Below are positions 24,710 to 35,972 of a DNA stretch of 64,000 bases, one piece after another. The notes beneath the pieces are model-generated. The model searched no databases and had not been told where the DNA came from. It saw nothing but the letters and a program-made list of their open reading frames with translations. Both the position numbers and the translations under genes were made by a program. Source of the stretch: Basidiobolus meristosporus CBS 931.73 (Eukaryota; Basidiobolomycota; Basidiobolomycetes; Basidiobolales; Basidiobolaceae); assembly GCA_002104905.1 (NCBI GenBank), contig MCFE01000282.1, positions 39,572 through 103,571 on the forward strand, in the 5' to 3' direction. The number at the start of each line of letters is the position of its first letter. Within the stretch, counting starts at the first letter, position 1.

Positions 24710-25377
24710 ATGGAAGAGCAGGCACGTAAACGTAAGGAGCGCTTGCAGGCACTTAGAGCGGCCAAACTCGGCGAGGGGAAGGAGGAGAATGTAAAGTACG
24801 TATATGTGTGTGCGTAGTAAGGCGGTCCACCTACGCGAACGCCCCGCGCTAACGCAGTTGTGCGCTTCTTTTCAACGTAGGCCTACCCTGAAGTTTCGGA
24901 ATTACGACCCCCTCAATAGCGAATTTCAAGCCTCAGTCGCCCCAGTAGAGCGGGAGAAGATCGAGACGGTTGAAAAACAGGTGGACGGACTTACAGAGGC
25001 CGTGCTGGAGGAGGAGCAGAAAAAGATGAAAGAAGAGCTGGTATGTTTCCCCCACGTAGAACTCCCGTCCTCATCATCGTTTCCTCACCAACTTTTTTGA
25101 CCAGGATCTGGCCAACCTGGCCCCCAAAAAGCCCAACTGGGACCTGAAACGGGACGTCGAGAAACAACTCAACCGGTTAGAGAAGAAGACGAAAGCCAGC
25201 ATTGCCGAGCTGATCAGTGAGGAATTCCGTTTATTCTTGAGGTTTGGTGGGTCTAGACTAACGTGATGTTTAGGGATTCGACTGAAGGGAGACAAGACTT
25301 CGGATCTGGTTGGTGCCGTCAATGCAGTCAACGAGCAACAACAAAACAGAGTGGATTCGGACGACGAGGAGGCTTAG
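24710..25377 (+). CDS. CCDC12/Cwf18 spliceosome protein
   Basis: A small coiled-coil protein of the active spliceosome. Four exons, 24710-24795, 24881-25040, 25105-25216 and 25274-25377, give 153 residues. The N-terminus MEEQARKRKERLQALRAAK is the usual basic helix. The family core TLKFRNYDP and the later PKKPNWDLKRDVEKQL with LEKKTKASIAELI are diagnostic. The acidic tail DSDDEEA closes it. It is transcribed away from the methyltransferase gene, with a 224-bp divergent promoter between them, and converges on the RING-PA14 gene. Confidence 0.9.
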
Positions 25378-25545
25378 TGAGTCCGAGATCCTTTTCGATG
25401 ATATCTTTACTGCGTTCCATGAAAATAAAGTCATCCCTTGTGTGTACAGAAATCCATTCACCATCGGTAGCTCTTTCGTCTTCAATCCGCAGTGCTCAAC
25501 AATGGAGTTGCTGAGGCTATTTACAATCAGCACTACGGGCACAGC

Positions 25546-28070
25546 TCAGTCGGTGGAGGGCTCCAGGGCCAGTCCATTTGTCGCCGGGCGATTTGGTGGA
25601 CTCGACTCAGACCCGCGATATTGACCAGTGATATAGCTGATCCAGTCGTCGGTAGGCAGCTGCTTGGCTAGAACACAATCTTCGTACATCTCTTGGACAC
25701 TTGCCTTCTCGAATACACTGTTCTCGAACAACTGGCGGTTCATCTGGAACCAGGTCAGCTGGGGAATTACAAACGCAATCTGGGATATCGGAACTTACCT
25801 TGATGGATAAGGCCAGGGCGAAGAAGTATTGCTGATAAATGGTTTGTGAGTGCAAAGGATCAGAGGCCGAGTCAAACAAGGATACTACCTGCTTGATGCG
25901 TTTGATGTCGGCAAGGTGCTGGTCGAGGACCATCTGTTGGGAAACGGTTATTGGTCAGCAATCACGCATATCTCTACATGCCAACATACTTGATCGTCGT
26001 CGCACTCCCAGTACATGGAGGCGACGGACTCTCTATGGTTGGGGTGATGAGGTCGGAATAGCGTTATCGAAGAGATCGTGTCCACCAGCTTCTTGGTTCT
26101 GTTCTCTTGCTCTTCAAGAGAGCGTCTCATAGCCTGCAGCTTAGTGTCCGAGGCAATAGTCATCTCGTGGATAACCTACGCGTAGCGAAATGTGGGTGAA
26201 TATGATGGGATCGGGCGGACTGCGTGGAAGTTCCTTACTTGCTCTAGCGATTGGATTGTGGCATTGGCGACGTCCAGCTGGAGCTGAAGCTGCCGAATGG
26301 ATAGTGAGGATTCGGACTGCCCGCAGGATCGTTAGATAGCGAGCTAGCGTACACAATACAAGGAACACACCTTATCTGCCCTGCCACCACTGTTTGCGTT
26401 CTCCTTGATCAGTTTGCGGATTCTGGTGTCTGGATTTGGTTAGGAATCAACGTGGTCGAACGGAGATCGAGTGGAATTACCTTTGAAGTCGTATTGAAAT
26501 AGGTTGTCGGTAAGGACCTGTTTCGGGATGGAGCCAATGGCGAATGGCCAATACGGCCCTGAGTACGAGAAAGACACAGAGAGGAACGGCCCGGTCCTGA
26601 AGCCTTCCATGATCTTTCCGTTCCTTTCGCAACAACCAGTTAGTCAAGAGATCGGAGCGAGCGGGCATTCCGTGTTTACTTGTGGAAGTAGGTCACCGTC
26701 ATCTGGTATCTGCCAGCACCCAGCGTGATCTTGCCCTCCATCTCTTTGCTATAGTGCTGAAATAACCGTTGAGTTGTCTGAACCACGACAACAGCTATGC
26801 TGACCTCTTACGATTCCATCGTGATCAACGACTTTGGTTCCACCGATGTACAGAGCGCTTCCGTCGTTGGACTCGGTGTAGAACTTGTACAGGCCGTCAT
26901 GGGGCACGGTGACATAGCAGGTGAATCGGACGGCAAAGTTCCCGGTCTCTGTGTACGAAGGATGAGCATTGTTGGATCTGGTTGGTTGGGTGGGCCAGCG
27001 CTCACCTATGATGTTACGCTCTGCACCGTACTTGTCGAACACGTTCACCTCGCTGGACTCGTTGATCATCATATTCCCCACGATCCCGACATTCTACAGC
27101 AACAGTAAGCAAGCCGTTAGCTGGTCTCCCTGGGCATCAAGAGCGCGAAGCACATACGCTTGGGGCGAGCAGGTCGAAATCCGGGAGTTTTTCGAATTCC
27201 CCCTGGAAATACTCGAAGAAGATGCCGGATTTGAAGTCGTGGAAATCCGAATCCGTCACTGAAGGCACTTCGGAGACTCGCTTCGCTGGATCGTGGTCGA
27301 ATTTGATTCTCCTCAAGAAGGACGCTGTGCCGCCATGATTCTACGCCAGTTACTAAGTTGCCGCGAAGGTGAATGACATATAGGACACGGGATACCCACC
27401 TCGTTGATCGAGCCATTTTTGGCCGCGGGGCATGCCTTCTTGTGATTCTCCATCTCCTTGCGTACCGCCCGCTCTGAGCAGCCAGTGTAGGGGCATCTCA
27501 GAACACGGTATTGGCACTCGACGTCGTAATGGTGCTCAAAATGCTTCCTCTCCATCGTCAGCTTCAAAGGGGTATCGAAAGTTAGTCACTGAGGGGCTAC
27601 AAGGGCGCCAGAGAGATACCCTACTTGGCAGGCCAGGCATTTAACGGAAAGCTTGTCCACCTATACAACGTGGTCAATACATGCAGCGGTCACTCGGCGC
27701 AAACTCGTGGGAAAAGCTTACGCTCTCTAGCAATTCCGGCTCTGGAAGCACCAGACTCTCCGTGTATTCCTTGCACACGGGACATTTAAAGGCCTGCGGC
27801 GAGTTGGGCCTGTCCTCAGGATTCAAATAAGGGCTCTCCTCCTCGTAAGTTTTGGTCGAAAACAACCACTGTGTTATGCATTCACGGCAAAACCTACACA
27901 CACCACGGTTAGCCTTGGAGATGGTCACAGAGAACGCCTGAACATTCTTACGTGTGTTTACAGCTGGTTTGAACCGGATCTAGGAACGGATCAGAACAAA
28001 TGGGACACAGAAGGCTGGAGTCGATAATGGAGGAGTAGCAGAACAGTGTATCAAGAGGGGGATTAGTCAT
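25546..28070 (-). CDS. RING-TRAF zinc finger-PA14 coiled-coil protein, putative E3 ubiquitin ligase
   Basis: Fourteen exons give about 590 residues. In order: a RING finger (about residues 22-80, CPIC...CKHTFCREC...CPVC), two or more TRAF-type zinc fingers (about 100-150: CLACQ, CQYRVLRCPYTGC, NHKKACP), a PA14 domain (about 185-355: FFEYFQGEFEKLPDF, FAVRFTCYVTVPHDGLYKFYT, DGSALYIGG, GRYQMTVTYFHKNG), a coiled coil (about 395-460) and a C-terminal helical tail. No signal peptide or membrane segment is seen, so it should act inside the cell. RING plus TRAF fingers suggests ubiquitin ligation; PA14 is normally a carbohydrate-binding or ligand-binding beta-barrel in secreted proteins. The exon joins 28070-27952, 27893-27722, 27660-27625, 27561-27400, 27340-27158 and 27093-27006 keep frame throughout; later exons also fit. 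Confidence 0.8.
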
Positions 28071-28476
28071 GAGGGTTAGCTATGTGGTAAGAGTTAGAGA
28101 AGTTTGCTAGGTTGATTGAGAGTGGTATCCATTAAAATGCGTGCAACGACACACAACCTACATGGAATAGAGCACTAATTTCCTAGTCATGCACATCTGG
28201 CAGTTTTTGAATGATTTAAGCATGACTAATCCACTAATCAAATTCAGGGTAGATGGAGGGTCGGTCCGCTAGTCAGCTATTCAAGGTAAAGCAAGTCCAC
28301 CCTCCAGCTCACACGATCGATTGCTCCTCAAACCCCAACTTCCTTTTCTGTCAGGTAGGTGGAAAAGATTTAGGGGTGCTACAGATTTGTGGGGTTCCTT
28401 TTGAGAGAATCCATCATATACAAAATATGCCCGTCGGCCTCTTGATACATTCGATATCAGTCACTGTTAAAAATCC
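28071..28476. other. Divergent promoter region
   Basis: About 400 bp between the divergent RING-PA14 and ferredoxin genes. AT-rich around 28130-28250. I see no defined motif. Confidence 0.35.
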
Positions 28477-29165
28477 ATGTCGCTGCTGGCCACCTTCACC
28501 CGACGAATGGTTCCCATGGCCTCCCGAGTAAGGCTCATGTCTACCAAAAGGTACCCCGCGCACGAATCGATCTTCAGTCAGCGCTTCTTCCTAAACCCTT
28601 CTCACCTGTAGTCTGACCGTCAACTTCATCACCCCAGAGGGAGAGAACGTTACCGTAAAAGCAGCCGAAGGAGACAATATCATGGAGATTGCCCACCAAA
28701 ACCATATCGACCTTGAAGGTAGGTGCCATGGTTTTCCCGGGGACTCTGTTATCTTTTCTAACGTCGGTATGCTTACTAGGCGCTTGTGAGGGCTCCTTGG
28801 CTTGCTCTACTTGCCATGTGATTCTTCCTGATGAATTTTACGAAAAATTGGAGGAACCTAGTGACGAAGAGAACGACATGTTGGACCTTGCCTTTGGCTT
28901 GACCGATACGTAAGTCTCCCATCATTTTTCGCAAGTTCAAGTATGGACCGAACAGCAGAGCTTTACCTTGCTGTTTAATGCCAGCTCCCGCCTTGGCTGT
29001 CAAGTGATCATGACCCCCGAACTCGATGGCATTACCTGCAAAATCCCCTCGGCCACGAGAAATATGGCAGTCGATGGTAGAAACAACTCTTCTCAGGCCT
29101 CACACAGCCATCCAAACTAACCCTCTTTCCGCCATTCACTAGGATACAAGCCCAAGCCTCACTAA
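28477..29165 (+). CDS. Mitochondrial [2Fe-2S] ferredoxin (adrenodoxin/Yah1 type)
   Basis: An electron carrier for iron-sulfur cluster and haem A synthesis in the mitochondrial matrix. The mature domain is clear in four exons: 28612-28718, 28780-28909, 28985-29076 and 29143-29165. Its cluster ligands are [10 protein letters not shown] and the later GCQV. The acidic partner-binding stretch [13 protein letters not shown] and the C-terminal PKPH are typical. A mitochondrial presequence-like start ([17 protein letters not shown]) is encoded at 28477-28527, but joining it to the 28612 exon leaves the frame off by one base. A small missed exon, another donor, or a sequence error would explain this. 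The 5' end should be treated as unresolved. Confidence 0.82.
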
Positions 29166-29534
29166 CGTTGCTGACCTGACAGCCACCCACCCACTTCCCC
29201 TCCCTTCAATGTCTATTGCATTCATCATCATTATTCTCCTATCTAGTAGTTCACCCCTACAGTAGAACCAGAACCTTTTCCACAGTGGCATTTTCATGTA
29301 GATGATTTCCATGAAGGTGGGTATATATCCCGTATCGCGCCAGATCACTTGCCCTTCGACCTGGATTGTTTTCGAGGAAAAATAAATTTTCTTTTTGTAT
29401 GTGTGTGCTGGTTTTATCCTGAACGAACATGCTGATCACCCTCCGTCCACGTGACCCACCCGGGGATGGGTCAGTTCTTAATGGAAGCGAGGGGCGGAAA
29501 TTTCGAGGCTTTTTTCCAGGTCAACAACTACACC

Positions 29535-30025
29535 ATGGCTGACGTTATCCCACAACCCACCAATGCTGTAGAGGAGCCTTTAGATCTTGTTCGTCTTAGT
29601 TTGGACGAAAGAATTTACGTCAAAATGCGTGGTGATCGGGAGCTTCGCGGAAAGCTTCACGTAAGTTTGTTCCTCCCTTGGTGCAGGCCACTCGCGGCTG
29701 GGCTTTCTGACGGGTTTTCTCCTTAGGCTTATGACCAGCACTTGAATATGGTCCTTGGGGATGTCGAAGAGACCATCACAGTGGTGGATTTGAATGATGA
29801 GACTTACGAAGAGACCATCAGAGTAAGTGCTATGGATCACTCGGAGTCCCAGCTTTCTCTAAATTCACCTTGTTCCTGTAGACTGTCAAGCACAAATCGG
29901 ACATGCTCTTTGTACGAGGCGACGGAGTGATCTTGGTAGGCGTCCCTTAAATCTGAGGATCCCTTTCCTGCCGCGATTAACTGTTTGACCCCTTTTAGGT
30001 GTCCCCACCTTCGAGAGTAGACTGA
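29535..30025 (+). CDS. LSM3: U6 snRNA-associated Sm-like protein LSm3
   Basis: A subunit of the LSm2-8 ring (U6 snRNA 3' end, nucleus) and the LSm1-7 ring (mRNA decay, cytoplasm). Four exons, 29535-29660, 29727-29822, 29882-29935 and 29999-30025, give 100 residues. Sm motif 1 is [24 protein letters not shown] followed by [15 protein letters not shown]; Sm motif 2 is [14 protein letters not shown]. The N-terminal extension and YEETIR insert are typical of LSm3. Every intron is 59-66 bases. Confidence 0.95.
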
Positions 30026-30104
30026 GTTGCGGATTGTTCCTTAACAATGTGCACTTTCAAATTCAAAGTAATAATATATTCACTTGTAAATCTCCAAGGC
30101 AATC

Positions 30105-30190
30105 CTTTATTTTTTCATATACATATATATATGGGTGTATGTGGGTGTGTGGGTGTGTGAGTGTGTGAGTGTGTATGTGCGTAGGTTATT
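30105..30190. repeat. TG-rich microsatellite
   Basis: ATATATAT followed by runs of GTGTGTGGGTGTGTGAGTG between the converging LSm3 and Fis1 genes. Probably 3' UTR/intergenic sequence only. Confidence 0.7.
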
Positions 30191-30259
30191 ATTATGGGGA
30201 ATTATACGTGTGGCTTTTGCCAAAGGTAGTTTGGATCGATTTGGGCTACACCACTTTTA

Positions 30260-30888
30260 CTAGTTTGCTCGCTTAGACCAGGATAGCCAAACTGCCACCC
30301 CGATGACAACCACTGCGCCGACAATCCCAATGCCAACAACTCCCTCTGAAAGTAACCAGTTAGCAGAACGGGTAAGGAATGGAATTTACCTTTCACAGCA
30401 CTCACCTCGGGTGACCTGGTTGTTGATCGATGCCTGTAGCGCTAATACCTGCTCATTCTCCGGCACGTATTCAAGTAGATGCTGGCAGAAACCCCGAGCC
30501 TCCAGGTAATTTCCTAATTTGTAGTAACCGAGTGCCAAATAGTACAAACACTCGAGACGTCGTTCCTCTTCATGATTATACATTTCTACCAATACCGCAT
30601 TAGTGATACGGTTCGGTTTGAAGGCGATGGAGCAAGGGCCTGTTACCTGTGAATAAACCGATAGCCTCTTTTTGGTCGGCCTTTCGTTTACTTCTGAGCA
30701 GCCCCCAGGCTAGATTGAACCTGGTTTGGAGGGAGGGCTTTTCCTGATCCTTGTCATATTGTCGACGTAAAATCTGAGGGAGAGGAGTTAGTGGTGGGGT
30801 GCTGTGGATAGAGTACGGTTCGCCATCTTACATTCAACTCGGCGCTGGTAAGCGGAAGTTGAGCGTCTTGTATCGTTGGTAACTTCAT
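30260..30888 (-). CDS. FIS1: Mitochondrial fission protein Fis1
   Basis: A tail-anchored outer-membrane receptor for the dynamin fission machinery. Four exons, 30888-30832, 30773-30647, 30585-30406 and 30345-30260, give 149 residues. The TPR-like fold shows as TRFNLAWGLLRSKRKADQKEAIGLF and RLECLYYLALGYYKLGNYLEARGFCQHLL. The C-terminus has one membrane segment (GIGIVGAVVVIGVAVWLSW) followed by a short basic SKRAN tail, the classic mitochondrial tail anchor. Confidence 0.93.
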
Positions 30889-31109
30889 TCAAGCCAAGAA
30901 TAATGGAGATGGGGAGAAAATCGATTGATTAAGCCATTTATTAAGTCGCTTACGGAATGGATTTTCCTAACCATATGGCATCAAGTGACTTACAGTGGTG
31001 ATTGCCTACGAGTGAACGTGGGGAATCTGCCTTATTTGTATATAAGAATGGTGCTAGTAAAATTCCCCCTTCAAAGGATCGGTCTTTCCCCTCTGGACGA
31101 ACCTCAAGC

Positions 31110-33107
31110 ATGTCAGAAGCACCTGCTCACACAACAAGAACTCTTGTGACCACCTCCGTCCTGTTTTATCTGACAGTATTCGTGTATCTGCGTTGGTAGG
31201 CCGGGATATCTCTCACCTACTGTTGATGAGAATACTAACTCTTCTTGGCAGGATCCCCGGGTATGCAGCGTACAGAATCATTACCATACTGTTCCCGGTC
31301 AATTTACTTCTCACCGGATACGTTTGGCGTTGGCGCACCAAGCCAAACCACCCCTTGAACAGCGCAGTCGCCGAAAGCGAAAACCAAGCGCTTGCTAGCT
31401 CCCAAGAGTACCAGAAGACGAAATACAGCGACCGCACCGAGAGCGAGGCAACCTCAAGCTCGACTGCCCAGCCGTCCACTAAAGCTCTTCGGGCGAGAAA
31501 ACCAGGCGAAACCCAGGCTCAGAAAGCTGTTCCCGCGGATAGACCAACCGTCAACCCCCGCAGCCGCAACGGAGTGTCATACATTCTGCTCGCCGCCAAC
31601 CTGCTCTTGTCCGGCTTCTTGTTCCTCTCGGTGTTCCACTTTACTTTCAGAGCGTATTATCTTGATATCGGGACGCAGCTGGCTTTCGCACGTACCGGAG
31701 AGGTCTCCTATGATCATGCCAAGCTTTTTGTAAGAGACCCAAGGGCCACGGAAGTCCGCCTTGAGTACAAGGAGGCTCAAGAGGAAGGCTGGAAGCGGGG
31801 CCCGGTGGTCAAGCTGACCAAAGCGGATGATTACACCGCCACCGCCATGATTTCCGGCTTGGAAGCATCCCACACATACCTCTATCGGTTCGTAGATTTG
31901 GAGAGCGAAGGCATCGTTGGGCCCGGTGCGAACACCTTCACCACGTCACCAACTCCGGGGAGCCCCGCGAAATTCAGATTCGTGGCAGGGTCCTGTATCA
32001 AGCCCAATTTCCCGTACACGCCATTCCAGGACGTTGGGATCCCTGGATTCCGAGTGATGCGCCAGCACGAGATGGACTTCATGATTCTGCTGGGGGATTT
32101 CATCTACGCAGGTGAGTGCGGGCTTGTGAGCAGATGTCAGCAGGAACTAACTTTGCCAATCCCCCCTTAGATGTCCCCTATTACTTTGGTCCACAGATCG
32201 ACGACTATAGACGTCTCTACCGCGAAATCTACGCCGACCAGGACTTCGCGAGCATCTACCGCAAGGTGCCCATCTACAACACCTACGACGACCACGAGGT
32301 AAGTACCGAGTCGCTGGACGAATGAATGGTGGCTCACGCATGGCATCCAGGTGTTGAACAATTGGAATTTCCAAGAGCGTCCTCCCATGGGAAATGCCAT
32401 GGTCGCGTACAACGAATACCAGGGGATGCCTAACCCCGATCCCCTCGAGAAAGAAACCGCCTATTACTCCTTCTCCTACGGAGACACCGCGTTCTTCGTG
32501 ATGGACACCCGCCGCTATCGCAGCGACGCGAATCTACCTGACGACGAGAGCAAAACCATGCTTGGCGCACGGCAGATGGCCCATTTCCGCGAATGGGTCC
32601 AGCAGGTGAACCAGACCGCATCGGTCAAATTCATAGTGACTTCGGTCCCCTTCACCATCAACTGGTCGAACTACGACGCATCGAAAGACACTTGGCGTGG
32701 ATACCAGACGGAAAGAAAGGAGATCCTGGAGCTTCTGCGCTATGTTCCCAATGTTCACATGATTTCTGGGGTAAGGAACCGTGGCACAATGGCCTTGGAG
32801 AGCCACCCGATTAAATCCCTTTTCGTTTTAGGATCGCCATGAGGCCGCAGTCACCCAATTGCCCTACGGTGTGATCGATTTCTCGACCTCGCCCATCAAC
32901 CAGTTTTACCTTCCGTTCAGGACCTACCGAGACGATAACGGGGACAGGGAAATCTACTACCAGCTGACCGGGAACATCAAATACGCCATCTTCGAGGTGG
33001 ACACCACCGAGCCATCCAAGCCAGCCGTCAAATACATGCTCTACACCGGAGGTGCTGAGCCCGAGTTTGTTTACAACCTGGACACGAGACCCGTCCCTTC
33101 CCCTTAG
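31110..33107 (+). CDS. PhoD-like metallophosphatase with N-terminal membrane segments
   Basis: Five exons, 31110-31195, 31252-32111, 32171-32298, 32351-32770 and 32832-33107, give 589 residues. The N-terminus has three hydrophobic stretches (about residues 12-28, 35-50 and about 150-170) before the catalytic domain, so the enzyme is probably membrane-bound. PhoD features: an Ig-like N-terminal part (ATEVRLEYKEA, LEASHTYLYRF), then GDFIYADVPYY, YNTYDDHEVLNNW, FFVMDTRRYRS and SGDRHEAAV, supplying the Asp, Asn and His metal ligands. Phosphodiester or phosphomonoester substrate is not determinable. An alternative ATG at 31193 would drop the first membrane segment and read through the intron, so I prefer 31110. 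Confidence 0.9.
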
Positions 33108-33243
33108 ACTCCATGTATCCATGCCGGAATAAACTTCATCGCGTCACGTGACCACACAGACAAAATTTTTCCCCATCTTAAATTTCAGTCACCATACAAT
33201 CACGGGCCGACTACTCAACCACCACCAAAGTAGCTGGCTGAGC

Positions 33244-35891
33244 ATGCACGGAATTTTAACGCGCGTTTTGGGGCAGCATGTCAGGCCGTTGGTAAGAAGC
33301 CAAGCCCGTGGGCCCTGGTACAAAGCCTGTTCGGCCGTCAGCTTGCGGAGATATTCCGAGGTGACTTCCGGGGAGGGGGGCGAAAAAGAGCAAGTCACAA
33401 GCCTCGCCTCGGCGGACTCCAACTTGGGGGAGGAAAAAGCGGCCGCGAAGAGTGAGGAGAAGACAGCCACAAAGTCCAAGGCAAAGAAAGCGAAGCGGGT
33501 GGTACCCCCTCGCTCGGACATTGTAGATAAACTAATGGCGGAGCTGATAGAAGATCCCCGAGAATCCACGCTTGACGACATCAACAACACCAAACCACTC
33601 AACCTGAAGCTGACAGACGAGGAGTACAACGTGTTTCGTAACCGGTTCAACAAGTCGTTCACCTCGGCCCAGCTGAAGGAATACTGCAAGGCCTACAACA
33701 TCATCGGTGGAAAGAGCAAGATGAAGACCATCGAGAATATCATGGACCATTGGAATGTTGAAAAGGTGAAAGCCTTGAGTGGCATCGAGATCGCCGAGAA
33801 TATCATCAAGAATGCTCGAAAAGAAGACAGCTTCACCGAAGGTATATGCAGGCGTTCGCTGGATTCGAGAAAGCTCACCCCTTTTAACCCTTGCTTGTCG
33901 ATCGGTAGTCTTCGATTCGAACCGTAGAGACCTCTTCTTTATCATTGGAAATGGTTCGTATAAGTTGGACTCTCGACTGGTGGAATAAGCTATTGATGAT
34001 TCGCCTTGTGTAGATGGCGACACTATTAGACAACTAGAGCTGGAAGGAAACGTAGTCATTGGAATCGACTTGGAGAAGGAGTGTTATACGATCAAGGGAC
34101 AAGACACCTCCATTGATAAGATCAAGCACAAAATCAAGCAGTTGCTGGTAAACTTTAATCCTCCCACTGGCCGCCAACCCTTACACGGTTCTAACATGAA
34201 TCCCCAAAGAACTACGTTGAAGAAACATTGGACATTGCCGACGCTTCACCGGACTTCCTTGCCCAAAATCTACCGGTGATTTCCGAAATCTCCAAGCTTT
34301 CTAATACCTACATGGTGGTTGACAATGATCAGAAGGTGAGACTTGGTCTATTGGTTGGTGAATGCATTGGCTAACCCACATTCGCAGCTGCACATCTCTG
34401 GTCTGTCGGACTCTGATCTACGTAGAGCTCGCCTCCTCTTGGGCTCGTTTTGGTCCAAGGTAAGCGGCACCCGTTGCATCACGAGCCATATTGTATACTT
34501 ACGACGTCTGGCAGCCTGACGAAAGACACTCTTCCGAGCTCTTGTACCATGGTTCGACAGAGAACCAGTCCAACCTGAATTTCTTTCCCATCCATGACCC
34601 TCAATCCATGTCGCTCTACCAGAAGAGCCTTAACTGCTTCCGCGTAGGCCCAGTGGTTTCCACGGTATTCAGCCTAGCCTGCCCTCTTCCACCATACGCC
34701 TCGCACTAACCCACACATGTCAGTCCGCGAAGGACGGTTCCGCTCAGGTGGAGGACACGACCGTGCACATTGCCGGGGACAAACCGTGAGTACATCACCA
34801 AGCACTTTTGACCACCAGTATGCCAACCAAATCTTTAGAGCCACCCCGCTCAAATTGACCGAGTTCGCCGACACGCTTCTGAAAACGGACGGTGAGATTT
34901 CGCAGATGGATTTTCGAGCACGGTACGTGGTTTCCAATGACATTCCCAGCCCGGGAAAGGGGCTCACACTGTTTCTAGCTTCGGCCATGTGGCATTCTTC
35001 GACAAGTACCTGTTGAATCAGCCAAGCCTCTTCAAAACCCCCAGGGTCGAGGCGATGTGCCAAGAACAGCTTAAGCAATGGCTGGCCAAGGCCAACTACA
35101 ACTGGTCGTTCTTCCCTAGCTACCCAGCCTCTAGCTTGTCCAAAGGCTTGGTGCCACTTACCCGACAACAATTTTACGAGGTGGATTACAGACCAGCCAA
35201 CCAGGTGTATCAGCAAGGGTCTAGTCAACGCATCCGTGCGTTGTTCGAAATCATGACCGACCAAATAGAGCTGAAGAATGTCCTGAACGTTGCCCTCCAG
35301 AAGTCGGCCGACGTCATCGTCCCTGCAGGGTAAATTCCCCGAGATTGATTGTTGTTCGCATCCAAGCACTCACACCCGAAATTTAGTAAATGCGACGTGG
35401 AATTCCGGGCCACTGGCTTCAACGAGTCCGGAGTGTCCCGTATACACGACATACTCCAGAGTAGTCAGGATTCTTCAGAGTAAGTCCCCCGGCACATCGG
35501 CGAACATCAACCAGTTTAACTCAGCCTTCGTCGTCTAGAAACACCTTGTGCTGCCCCAAGGACATCGAGGTCGATGACAGCTCGGCAAGACTCAACCTCG
35601 CCGAAGTGACCCTTAGATCATCCAATATATACGACTACAACGGGCTCACCTTGTTGATTGATCACATCGCAAGACAGAATAGCGGTGAAATCCGAACTGA
35701 AGTCTCGGTAAGTGAACACATGATACACAGCACAAGCGACCCCCAACCATTAACCGCGCCTGTGCTAGTTGGTTCCATTCTCGGTTGATGATTACACCGG
35801 AGCCACGCTGGACTCCGCATCCACCGCTGAACTGGTCAAGAGCAACTGGGAGAACTTCGTCTTCAATACGTTCAAAATTCTCAATCACTAG
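33244..35891 (+). CDS. SLS1-family mitochondrial membrane-associated regulator
   Basis: In yeast, Sls1 sits on the inner membrane and couples mitochondrial transcription and translation. The first exon, 33244-33841, starts with a presequence-like stretch (arginines, no acids until about residue 39: MHGILTRVLGQHVRPLVRSQ), then an Ala/Lys/Glu-rich linker. The conserved N-domain includes KSFTSAQLKEYCKAYNIIGGKSKMKTIENIM. Further exons (33909-33953, 34014-34147, 34210-34335 and onward) carry KH-like RNA-binding repeats (DGDTIRQLELEGNVVIGID, LHISGLSDSDLRRARLLLGSFW) and the C-domain ending WENFVFNTFKILNH. A longer open frame reaches upstream to 33148, but its sequence is less presequence-like. Roughly 700 residues in all. 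Confidence 0.85.
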
Positions 35892-35972
35892 TCATCGAGT
35901 AAATCTTGTATTTTTGTTCATTAATAGAAATCATTCGCATATTTCCCAATAAACGGCATTTATTTGCTAGAC

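Noticed and set aside
31193-31251. ATG at 31193 as start of the PhoD-like gene
   Set aside because: It would translate the first intron; the ATG at 31110 plus a GT-AG intron gives a continuous protein with an extra membrane segment.
33148-33243. Upstream start for the SLS1-like gene
   Set aside because: The frame is open, but the added 32 residues look non-coding and the internal ATG gives a better mitochondrial presequence.
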